A stretch of DNA of 8,369 nucleotides, from assembly GCA_016282655.1 (NCBI GenBank), contig JAEELK010000020.1, positions 1-8,369 on the forward strand, in the 5' to 3' direction. The position numbers were made by a program, and so were the translations under genes. The notes under the pieces were generated by a model, which worked only from the letters and a program-made list of their open reading frames with translations, was not told the origin of the DNA and searched no databases. Numbering within the stretch: position 1 is the stretch's first letter; each line of letters opens with the position of its first letter. The DNA comes from Bacillota bacterium. GTDB lineage: Bacteria; Bacillota; Clostridia; Peptostreptococcales; Anaerovoracaceae. Below, one piece after another: positions 1 to 5,226 of this stretch.

Positions 1-300
1 ATAGACCGGCAGCGCGTGCTGCGACGCGAGCAGCAGCACGACGCCCCTGGCCTGCGCCACCTTGATGCCGGTGGTCACGTTCTTGTTGAAAAAGAGCTCC
101 TCGATGGCCATCGCCTCCGGCTCGTACTCCTCGATGAGAGCGCCGAGCTCGCGGTAGATCTCCGCCAGCCGGTCCGGGAAGACAGCGTCCGCCGCGGTGC
201 TGATGGAGCCGAAGGACACGGGCAAAAAGCGGTTGCCGTGCATGTCTACTATGCCGTAGCCGAGCAGCCCGTAGCCCGGGTCGATGCCGAGGATCCTCAA
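1..300 (-). CDS. ruvC: RuvC, crossover junction endodeoxyribonuclease (5' part; runs off the left edge)
   Basis: RuvC is the nuclease that cuts Holliday junctions bound by RuvAB during recombinational repair. The visible 100 residues begin LRILGIDPGYGLLGYGIVD, the canonical RuvC N-terminus, with the first catalytic Asp at residue 7. They continue to AIEELFF, where Glu67 matches the second catalytic acid, and then to NKNVTTGIKVAQARGV, also typical. The two C-terminal catalytic Asp residues lie outside the window; RuvC is usually about 160-190 residues. I chose the TTG at 300-298 because the family starts directly at M-R-I-L-G-I-D and a good AAGGAG sits 7 bases upstream. No ATG is available in frame. 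The gene is divergent from argR and has its own promoter. ruvA and ruvB often follow ruvC and may lie to the left. Confidence 0.95.
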   Translation of the reverse strand, partial: MRILGIDPGYGLLGYGIVDMHGNRFLPVSFGSISTAADAVFPDRLAEIYRELGALIEEYEPEAMAIEELFFNKNVTTGIKVAQARGVVLLLASQHALPVY

Positions 301-360
301 AGCGCTTTCTCCTTCCCGCCGCTGTGGCAGGCCATATGAGACCACATTAGTATTTTCTGT

Positions 361-389
361 ATTTTATCATATCGGGGCCGCTTTGTCTT
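361..389 (-). promoter_or_regulatory. Putative sigma-A promoter of ruvC
   Basis: On the - strand AAGACA (389-384; 4 of 6 to TTGACA) is followed by a 17-base spacer and TAAAAT (366-361; 5 of 6 to TATAAT). The spacer ends in TGA, which makes an extended -10 (TGnTAAAAT). Transcription would start near 354, leaving a leader of about 55 bases before the TTG start of ruvC. This is sequence matching only. Confidence 0.6.
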
Positions 390-459
390 GAAAAAACGTG
401 CCTGCTCCCCGCCCGCGGGGATTAAGTTTTTATGACAGGGAGAAAAATTATTCAGATAC

Positions 460-489
460 TTGCATATTCATTTATACATGATGTATAAT
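460..489 (+). promoter_or_regulatory. Putative promoter of argR-recN
   Basis: A perfect TATAAT lies at 484-489, with TTGCAT (460-465) 18 bases upstream as a weak -35 (3 of 6). Transcription would start near 496, about 48 bases before the argR ATG. The weak -35 and the palindrome covering the spacer and -10 suggest a regulated promoter. The -10 is convincing; the -35 assignment is less so. Confidence 0.55.
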
Positions 490-492
490 TGA
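468..492 (+). promoter_or_regulatory. Palindromic operator candidate over the argR -10 box
   Basis: The core TTATACATGATGTATAA (472-488) is a perfect inverted repeat around a central G at 480. After one mismatch the symmetry continues for three more pairs (TCA at 468-470, TGA at 490-492), giving 11 of 12 paired positions in each arm. It overlaps the TATAAT of argR, so a bound repressor would block RNA polymerase. ArgR commonly represses its own gene, and ARG boxes are AT-rich palindromes that often come as two boxes 3 bases apart. Here TATACA and TGTATA are separated by TGA. Binding by ArgR is inference; the site does not match the classic TGAAT/ATTCA arms. Confidence 0.5.
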
Positions 493-510
493 TGCCAGAT
501 AGGAAAGCAC

Positions 511-523
511 GGGGCCCTGCCCC
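511..523 (+). other. Small GC hairpin in the argR leader
   Basis: GGGGC (511-515) and GCCCC (519-523) can pair around a CCT loop, ending 9 bases before the AGGTGAT ribosome binding site of argR (533-539). It may influence ribosome access, but overlapping alternative pairings (GGGCCC, CCCGGG) exist and no function can be read from it. Confidence 0.3.
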
Positions 524-543
524 GGGAACGGAAGGTGATCAAC

Positions 544-993
544 ATGCGATATGCCAGACAGAACAAGATCCTAGATCTGATCAACAACCACGACGTGGAA
601 ACGCAGGATATGCTGGTGGAGCTCCTGAAAAAACACGGTTATAAAGTCACACAGGCCACGGTCTCCAGAGACATCAAGGAGCTGCAGCTCGTGAAGACGC
701 TCACCGCCAGCGGGAAGTATAAGTATGCCCTGAGCGCCAATCCGGACCAGCCGGTCTCGGACCGCTTCATCAAGATCTTCAAAGAGACCATCCAGAGCAT
801 CACGCCCTCCGGCAACCTCATCGTGGTGAAAACGCTCTCCGGCTGTGCCGGCGCCGCCGCGGAGGCCATGGACAGCATGAATTTCCCGCACATCATCGGC
901 TCGCTCGCCGGAGACAACACGTTTTTCCTCGTCATCGACGACCCCGCAAACACGCCGGCCGTCGTCACGCAGTTCTCCGAGATCATGAAATGA
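544..993 (+). CDS. argR: ArgR/AhrC arginine repressor
   Basis: This is a hexameric transcription factor that binds arginine and represses arginine biosynthesis genes, and in Bacillus also activates catabolism. The 149-residue product matches the usual length. The N-terminal winged helix (about 1-70) contains the family signature TQATVSRDIKELQLVK (residues 36-51). The C-terminal oligomerisation and arginine-binding domain (about 80-149) contains TLSGCAGAAAEAMD and GSLAGDNTFFLV. Many members carry two Asp in the last motif (GDD); here it is Asp124-Asn125. I chose the ATG at 544 over the in-frame GTG at 535 because AGGTGAT (533-539) is then correctly spaced and the GTG lies within that binding site. 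recN follows after 10 bases, as in many Bacillota. The palindrome over its promoter suggests repression, perhaps by itself. Confidence 0.97.
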   Translation: MRYARQNKILDLINNHDVETQDMLVELLKKHGYKVTQATVSRDIKELQLVKTLTASGKYKYALSANPDQPVSDRFIKIFKETIQSITPSGNLIVVKTLSGCAGAAAEAMDSMNFPHIIGSLAGDNTFFLVIDDPANTPAVVTQFSEIMK

Positions 994-1003
994 GGTCTTT
1001 TCC

Positions 1004-2671
1004 GTGCTCAGCCACATCAGCATCCGGAACTTTGCCATCATTGAATCCCTGAATCTGGACCTGCGCGCCGGACTCAACGTCCTCACCGGCGAGACCGGGG
1101 CGGGCAAATCCATCATCATCGAAGCCATCCACATGGCGCTCGGCGGCCGCGCGGACAGCACTTACGTGCGCAGCGGCGCGGAGCGCGCGCAGATCTCCCT
1201 CGCCTTCGACTGGGAGGATCCTTCGCTTGCCGCCTTTCTGGAGGAGAACGGCCTCCCCGCGGAAAGCCCGCTGCTGATCCTGCGCGAGATCTCCGCGAAC
1301 GGCAAGAGCCAGAGCCGCGTCGGCGGCCAGCCCGTGCCGCTCTCCCTGCTGAAGCAGCTCTGCGCCCGTCTGGTGGACATCCACGGGCAGTACGACCATC
1401 AGTCCCTGCTGCAGCCGGAAAAACACCTGGAGCTGGTGGACCTCTTCGGCGGCGCGCCGCTGCTCGCGGAAAAGGAAGCGCTCGCGGAAGCGTATCGCGC
1501 CTACAGCGACTGCGCCCGCAGCCTGAAGGAGCTGAAAGATGCCCTGGCCCGCGCGCAGCGCCAGAAGGAGTTTTTGGAATACCAGCTGGCAGAGCTGCAG
1601 AAGGCCGCCCTGCAGGAAGGAGAGGACGAGCGCCTCTTTTTGGAGTTGCAGCGCCTGCAGAACAGCGAAAAGATCCGCGGGCATCTCTCCGAAGCCTATC
1701 AGGCCTTCTTCGCTTCGGACGGACTTGCGTCGCTGCAGCACAGCCTGAGGCTCCTGGAGGAGATCTCGTCCTACGCGCCGGAGTATCAAAGCCTTGCGGA
1801 AGCGCTCGGCGACTGCTGCTATCGCCTGGAAGACGACCTCTCTCCTTCCCTGCGCCGCCTGCGCGACGCCGCGGAAGCCTCTCCGGAGCGCCTGGAGGAG
1901 GTCTCCGCGCGGCTTGCGGAGCTGGACCGCCTGAAGCGCAAATACGCGGCGGACCTGCCCGGCCTGCTCGCGCTGGAGGCGCAGATCGCTTCGGATCTCG
2001 AAAGCATCGAGGACAGCGATCAGCGGATCGCAGGGCTGGAAGCAGAGCTGGAGGAACGGCGCGCGCTTCTGGAAGAACGCGCCGGCGCGCTCGGCCGTCT
2101 GCGCCGCGACGCCGCTTCCACGCTCTGCCGGCAGATCGAAGCGCAGCTGACGGAGCTGAACTTCAAAGACGCCGCCCTTTCGGCCTCCTTCGAGGAGGTC
2201 CCCTGCACGGAGAACGGCGCGGAGCGGATGGAGTTCCTCCTTTCCGCCAACCGCGGCGAAGAGCTGCGTCCCCTCGCCCGGATCGCTTCCGGCGGCGAGA
2301 TCTCGCGCATCATGCTCGCCTTCAAGTGCATCCTCGGAAAGATCGACCACATCCCCACGCTCATCTTCGACGAGATCGACAGCGGCATCAGCGGCAGCAC
2401 TGCCGCCGTGGTCGGCAAGAAGCTGAAGCAGGTCGCGCGCGATCACCAGATCATCTGCATCACCCACCTGCCGCAGATCGCGGCCTGCGGCGCGGCGCAC
2501 TATAAGATCGAAAAGCAGAGCCGCGAGAACGATACGATCACGAACGTCATCCCCCTGGATCCGGACGCCCGCGTGCGGGAGCTGGCAAGGCTCCTGGGCG
2601 GCCTTGAGATCGGAGAGGCCGCCCTGCGGAACGCTGCGGACCTGCTCAGGCAGTTCGCGGACCCGGCGTAG
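1004..2671 (+). CDS. recN: RecN, SMC-like DNA repair ATPase
   Basis: RecN is an SMC-family ATPase that acts early at DNA double-strand breaks, holding ends or sister DNAs together. The 555-residue length is normal. The N-terminal half of the ATPase head has ISIRNFAIIESLNLDL and Walker A GETGAGKS (29-36), with an HGQ Q-loop at 127-129. A long Glu/Leu/Arg-rich coiled-coil middle follows (about 155-370). The C-terminal half of the head has the ABC signature ASGGEISRIMLAFK (starting at 428), Walker B PTLIFDEIDSGISG (Asp456, Glu457) and a THLPQIAA H-loop. The GTG start at 1004 is preceded by GAGG overlapping the argR stop (992-995), 8 bases away, so translation is probably coupled to argR. No separate promoter is visible in the 10-base gap. 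The open frame on the opposite strand is a composition shadow. Confidence 0.98.
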   Translation: MLSHISIRNFAIIESLNLDLRAGLNVLTGETGAGKSIIIEAIHMALGGRADSTYVRSGAERAQISLAFDWEDPSLAAFLEENGLPAESPLLILREISANGKSQSRVGGQPVPLSLLKQLCARLVDIHGQYDHQSLLQPEKHLELVDLFGGAPLLAEKEALAEAYRAYSDCARSLKELKDALARAQRQKEFLEYQLAELQKAALQEGEDERLFLELQRLQNSEKIRGHLSEAYQAFFASDGLASLQHSLRLLEEISSYAPEYQSLAEALGDCCYRLEDDLSPSLRRLRDAAEASPERLEEVSARLAELDRLKRKYAADLPGLLALEAQIASDLESIEDSDQRIAGLEAELEERRALLEERAGALGRLRRDAASTLCRQIEAQLTELNFKDAALSASFEEVPCTENGAERMEFLLSANRGEELRPLARIASGGEISRIMLAFKCILGKIDHIPTLIFDEIDSGISGSTAAVVGKKLKQVARDHQIICITHLPQIAACGAAHYKIEKQSRENDTITNVIPLDPDARVRELARLLGGLEIGEAALRNAADLLRQFADPA

Positions 2672-2694
2672 GGGAAACGCCCGCGTTTGAAAAG

Positions 2695-2730
2695 AAAAAG
2701 GACGGACAGCGTATGCTGTCCGTCCTCTTT
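2695..2730. terminator. Bidirectional intrinsic terminator between recN and ispH-rpsA
   Basis: An 11-bp perfect stem, GGACGGACAGC (2700-2710) with GCTGTCCGTCC (2715-2725), closes a GTAT loop. It is extended by A/T pairs with one mismatch to 2695 and 2730. On the - strand it is followed by CTTTTTCTTTTC, a good U-tract, so it should terminate the ispH-rpsA transcript efficiently. On the + strand the tail TCTTTGATT is weaker but probably adequate for recN. Confidence 0.85.
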
Positions 2731-2753
2731 GATTCTGATCTGATGCGAAGCGC

Positions 2754-4787
2754 TTATTCGGCGTCTGCCGGAGCTTCTTCCGCCGGAGCTTCCTCCGCGG
2801 GCGCTTCGGCCGGAGCCGCTTCTTCCGCGGGAGCGTCTCCCATGAGAGGCGCTTCTTCCAGGGTCTCTTTGATGCTCAGGCTGATGCGCTTGCGGTCCTT
2901 GTCGATGTCCAGGATCTTGGCCTTGACGACCTGACCGACGGAGATCTCGTCCGCGATATTGGTGACGCGCTTATGAGCGATCTCGGAGATGTGGACCAGT
3001 CCGTCCAGACCGGGCTCGAGCTCCACGAAGGCGCCGTACTCTTTGATCTGCACGACCTTGCCTTCGATGACTTCGCCGACCTGATACTTCTCGTCGATGA
3101 TGGACCAGGGCTCCGGGGTGTTCTGCTTCAGGCCCAGGGAGATCTTGCCCTTCTCGGCGTTCATGCTGAGGATGCGGACGGTGATCTTCTGGCCGATCTG
3201 CAGCACTTCCTGGGGGTGCTTGAGCTTGCCCCAGGAGATCTCAGAGATGTGGAGCAGGCCGTCGATGCCGCCGATGTCTACGAACGCGCCGTAGTCGGTG
3301 AAGCGCATGACGGTGCCTTCCACGTTGTCCCCGACCTGCAGGGAATCCCAGATCTCTTTGACCTTCTTCTGCTTCTCTTCCGCCAGATAGGCCTTGTGAG
3401 AGAACACAGCCTTGTTTCTCTTCTGATCCACTCTGCTGACCTTGACGGGCAGCACCTGACCGATGAATTCGTCAGCCTTTTCGACGTAGTGATCGGAAAG
3501 CTGAGACATGGGGATGAAGCCGGAGACCTCTTTGTAAACGGCGATGACGCCGCCCTTGACCTCTTTGACGACCTTGGCGTTGACCACTTCCTTGTTGTCC
3601 AGCGCCGCGTTGATCTCGTCCCAGTGCTCGTTGACATCCAGCTTTTTCTTGGAAAGCAGGATGTTTCCGTCTCCGTCGTCGGTCTTGAGGACCTTCGCCT
3701 GGATCTGGTCGCCTTCCTTGAAGAGATCTTCCAGGCCCTGTTCGCCTTCCAGGGTCACTTCATCTTTGGGAAGGATGCCGTCCTTCTTGCAGCTCAGATT
3801 GACCACGACTTCGCGCGGAGATACCTGGACGACGGTCCCTTCTACGATTTCCCCTCTGCCGGGCAGACGGAGAGACTTTTCGATTTCGTCCATCAGGGCG
3901 TGCATGGGATTTTCTTCTTCCATCTGCAGTCCATCGGTTTCGGTGAATTCACTCATAGCAGCTATAACCTCCTTAATGATGCGTTCAGGCGTAGACGCGC
4001 CCGCCGCAACCCCTATTGTATTACAACCGTCAAGCTCTTTCAATGATAATTTTTCAATTTTATCCAAGAAGATGGTCTTCGGGCAGACCGCCGCGGCGAT
4101 CTCCGCGAGCTTTCTGCTGTTCGCGCTGCGGGCGTCTCCGATGACGACCATGGCGTCCACGCGCGCCGCGAGCGCGCGGCAGGCGTTCTGGCGCTGCATC
4201 GTGGCCTGACAGATGGTGTTGTGGCAGACGACGTCTTCCCCTTTTGTCCGCAGCAGCTCCATGATGGCCTCCGCCTGCTCTGCCACGGCAGTGGTCTGGC
4301 AGAGCACCGTCGCGTGATCCCCCGCAAAGGCCTGCGCGGAAGCGAGGTCCGGGATCACGCAGGCGTCCGGGCCGGCCCATTCGCGGGTCGCCTCGACCTC
4401 CGGATGCGCCGGGTCTCCGATGATGACGACACGGCGGCCCGCGGCGGCGGCTTCTTTCGCCAGCCGGTGGATGCGCTCCACGAAGGGACAGGTCGCGTCC
4501 ACGACGCGCAGCCCCCGCGCCGCCGCCTCCCGGTAAAAGGCCGGCCCGCTGCCGTGGGAACGGCCGATCACGACGTCCCCGGCCCGCGTATCGTTCAGAT
4601 CCTCCAGCGCGTGGATGCCCTTCGCTTCCAGGTCCGCAATGACAAGCGCGTTGTGGATGAGCGGCCCGTAGGTATAGATCCTCCCGTCATGCTCCCGCTC
4701 CGCTTCGGCGGTCTCCTCCGCCTTGCGGATGGCCTCCCGCACCCCGAAGCAAAAACCGGCGTGTTCCGCCAGGATGATCTCTCTCAT
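2754..4787 (-). CDS. ispH-rpsA: Fused IspH (HMBPP reductase) and 30S ribosomal protein S1
   Basis: The 677-residue protein joins two activities. Residues 1 to about 276 are IspH, the [4Fe-4S] enzyme that reduces HMBPP to IPP and DMAPP in the MEP isoprenoid pathway. Its cluster cysteines are Cys13 (GFCFGV), Cys100 (DATCPF) and Cys193 (TICQAT). Substrate-site residues include His45, His78 (RSHG), His128 and Glu130 (HPE), Thr165-166 and Asn223. After a linker with an acidic stretch (about 277-311) come four S1 RNA-binding domains (about 312-381, 397-465, 486-553, 571-640). The last two carry the strong motifs DYGAFVDIGGIDGLLHIS and EYGAFVELEPGLDGLVHIS. The tail (645-677) is low-complexity Ala/Glu/Pro. 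Such fusions are known in Clostridia. I chose the ATG at 4787 because IspH starts there and GAAGGGGG lies about 10 bases upstream; an in-frame ATG at 4835 would start before the ribosome binding site. Confidence 0.96.
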   Translation of the reverse strand: MREIILAEHAGFCFGVREAIRKAEETAEAEREHDGRIYTYGPLIHNALVIADLEAKGIHALEDLNDTRAGDVVIGRSHGSGPAFYREAAARGLRVVDATCPFVERIHRLAKEAAAAGRRVVIIGDPAHPEVEATREWAGPDACVIPDLASAQAFAGDHATVLCQTTAVAEQAEAIMELLRTKGEDVVCHNTICQATMQRQNACRALAARVDAMVVIGDARSANSRKLAEIAAAVCPKTIFLDKIEKLSLKELDGCNTIGVAAGASTPERIIKEVIAAMSEFTETDGLQMEEENPMHALMDEIEKSLRLPGRGEIVEGTVVQVSPREVVVNLSCKKDGILPKDEVTLEGEQGLEDLFKEGDQIQAKVLKTDDGDGNILLSKKKLDVNEHWDEINAALDNKEVVNAKVVKEVKGGVIAVYKEVSGFIPMSQLSDHYVEKADEFIGQVLPVKVSRVDQKRNKAVFSHKAYLAEEKQKKVKEIWDSLQVGDNVEGTVMRFTDYGAFVDIGGIDGLLHISEISWGKLKHPQEVLQIGQKITVRILSMNAEKGKISLGLKQNTPEPWSIIDEKYQVGEVIEGKVVQIKEYGAFVELEPGLDGLVHISEIAHKRVTNIADEISVGQVVKAKILDIDKDRKRISLSIKETLEEAPLMGDAPAEEAAPAEAPAEEAPAEEAPADAE
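2757..2837 (-). repeat. Low-complexity Ala/Glu/Pro repeat at the S1 C-terminus
   Basis: The last 27 codons of the fusion gene encode imperfect repeats of APAEE/EEAPA type (DAPAEEAAPAEAPAEEAPAEE, then APADAE). The matching DNA repeats of GGAGCTTCTTCCGCC type are visible on the + strand. Acidic, Ala-rich tails after the last S1 domain occur in this family and are presumably disordered. The copy number could vary between strains by slippage. Confidence 0.8.
3954..3974 (-). promoter_or_regulatory. Internal Shine-Dalgarno and ATG at the IspH/S1 junction
   Basis: Inside the fusion gene a perfect AAGGAGGT (3974-3967) encodes part of Ile-Lys-Glu-Val at the end of the IspH domain. It is followed after 10 bases by an in-frame ATG (3956-3954, residue 278). 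Initiation there would give a free S1 of about 400 residues beginning MSEFTETDGLQMEEENP. The spacing is a little long and the Lys-Glu-Val codons could produce the motif by chance, so internal initiation is a hypothesis. Confidence 0.4.
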
Positions 4788-4811
4788 GAAACACAGACCC
4801 CCTTCTCGGTC

Positions 4812-4833
4812 AAAAAAGCGCTTTTTGCGCCTC
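4812..4833 (-). other. Leader hairpin with T-run upstream of ispH-rpsA
   Basis: Reading the - strand, GCGC (4830-4827), AAAAA and GCGC (4821-4818) form a short hairpin, extendable with G-T and A-T pairs. It is followed at once by six T (4817-4812). The same bases include the perfect 14-bp palindrome AAAAAGCGCTTTTT. It falls roughly 8-25 bases after the predicted start of transcription. It could stabilise the 5' end or act as a weak attenuator; the stem is too short to be a strong terminator. Confidence 0.35.
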
Positions 4834-4844
4834 AATTCTTCTTA

Positions 4845-4874
4845 ATTATGTACTTTTTGAAAGAAAACTGTCAA
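4845..4874 (-). promoter_or_regulatory. Strong sigma-A promoter of ispH-rpsA
   Basis: A perfect TTGACA (4874-4869 on the - strand), an 18-base spacer and CATAAT (4850-4845; 5 of 6) form a near-consensus promoter. A T-rich tract upstream of the -35 resembles an UP element. Transcription would start near 4838, giving a leader of about 50 bases. A strong promoter fits the high demand for ribosomal protein S1. Confidence 0.75.
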
Positions 4875-4890
4875 TCTCGCAAAAAACAGT

Positions 4891-4919
4891 TTGCACTTTT
4901 CAGAAAAAAATGATAAAAG
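4891..4919 (+). promoter_or_regulatory. Putative promoter of the zinc-ribbon gene
   Basis: TTGCAC (4891-4896; 4 of 6) is followed by a 17-base spacer and TAAAAG (4914-4919; 4 of 6). TGA directly before it makes an extended -10. It is back-to-back with the ispH-rpsA promoter. Transcription would start near 4926, leaving about 73 bases of leader in which I see only a weak possible stem (GATGTG 4920-4925 with CACATC 4948-4953). Confidence 0.5.
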
Positions 4920-4998
4920 GATGTGAGGCATAAAGATCATCAATACCCACATCTGAACTGTCTTAGATCGTAGCTGCACTTAGCGAAAGGAAAAAAGC

Positions 4999-5169
4999 AT
5001 GGAAGACAAGACCCTCATTTGTCAGGACTGCGGCCAGGAGTTTATCTTTACCGTAGGCGAACAGGAATTCTACAAAGAGAAAGGATTCGACAACGAACCC
5101 AAGAGATGCAAGGCCTGCAGAGATAAGAGAAAGGCCGAGCGGAGACAGTTCAGAGAAGAGAACCAGTAA
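4999..5169 (+). CDS. Small zinc-ribbon protein, 56 residues (zf-trcl type)
   Basis: The protein reads MEDKTLICQDCGQEFIFTVG and continues with EQEFYKEKGFDNEPKRCKAC and a basic tail RDKRKAERRQFREENQ. Two CxxC knuckles (Cys8/Cys11 and Cys37/Cys40) should bind one zinc ion. From memory this is very close to the 'probable zinc-ribbon' family (DKTL.C.DCG.EF.FT.GEQEFY...GF.NEP.RC..CR), which is frequent in Clostridia and has no established role. The basic, charged C-terminus would allow nucleic acid or ribosome contact, but that is inference. The ATG at 4999 has AAAGGA (4986-4991) 7 bases upstream. The gene is monocistronic, with its own promoter and terminator, divergent from ispH-rpsA and convergent with the Tad-like genes. 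Several Arg codons are AGA, whereas the flanking Tad-like genes mostly use CGC or CGG. Confidence 0.88.
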   Translation: MEDKTLICQDCGQEFIFTVGEQEFYKEKGFDNEPKRCKACRDKRKAERRQFREENQ

Positions 5170-5180
5170 GTCTTATCGTA

Positions 5181-5226
5181 GAACCTGCGCAGGCGCGGCA
5201 TCAGCCGCGCCTGTTCTTCTTTTTTG
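5181..5226 (+). terminator. Strong intrinsic terminator of the zinc-ribbon gene
   Basis: CAGGCGCGGC (5190-5199) pairs perfectly over 10 bp with GCCGCGCCTG (5204-5213) around an ATCA loop. It is followed by TTCTTCTTTTTT (5214-5225). GAAC (5181-5184) and GTTC (5213-5216) offer an alternative outer pairing. It begins 12-21 bases after the zinc-ribbon stop. The left flank has no A-rich tract, so it is not a canonical terminator for the opposite strand, even though the convergent gene ends inside it. Confidence 0.88.

Noticed and set aside
298..336. A 12-codon reading frame (ATG to TGA, - strand) in the ruvC leader, its stop overlapping the TTG start
   Set aside because: It has no ribosome binding site and its codons include the ruvC Shine-Dalgarno. 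Translational coupling is possible but nothing supports it.
407..420. CCCCG...CGGGG hairpin followed by ATTAAGTTTTTATG between ruvC and argR
   Set aside because: It resembles a weak terminator, but no gene lies upstream on the + strand to terminate, and on the - strand it precedes the ruvC promoter. Kept only as a note.
535..543. GTG at 535 as an alternative argR start
   Set aside because: It falls within the AGGTGAT ribosome binding site; the ATG at 544 has proper spacing and gives the standard length.
983..2500. Long - strand open frame of about 505 codons opposite recN
   Set aside because: It lies entirely antisense to an unmistakable recN, has repetitive Leu/Gln/Arg/Ala composition typical of a GC-rich shadow frame, and has no recognisable motif.
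2757..2840. Short repeats on the + strand resembling a repeat array
   Set aside because: They are the Ala/Glu/Pro codon repeats of the S1 tail, with no conserved spacer structure; not a CRISPR or mobile element.
2973..4046. + strand open frame of about 357 codons opposite the S1 half
   Set aside because: It is antisense to four clear S1 domains, and its Asp/Leu/Val-rich sequence mirrors the complementary codons. No ribosome binding site or family resemblance.
4788..4835. In-frame ATG at 4835 as the start of the IspH-S1 fusion
   Set aside because: It would place the leader hairpin and the GAAGGGGG ribosome binding site inside the coding region and add 16 residues absent from IspH. The predicted transcript also starts at about that point.
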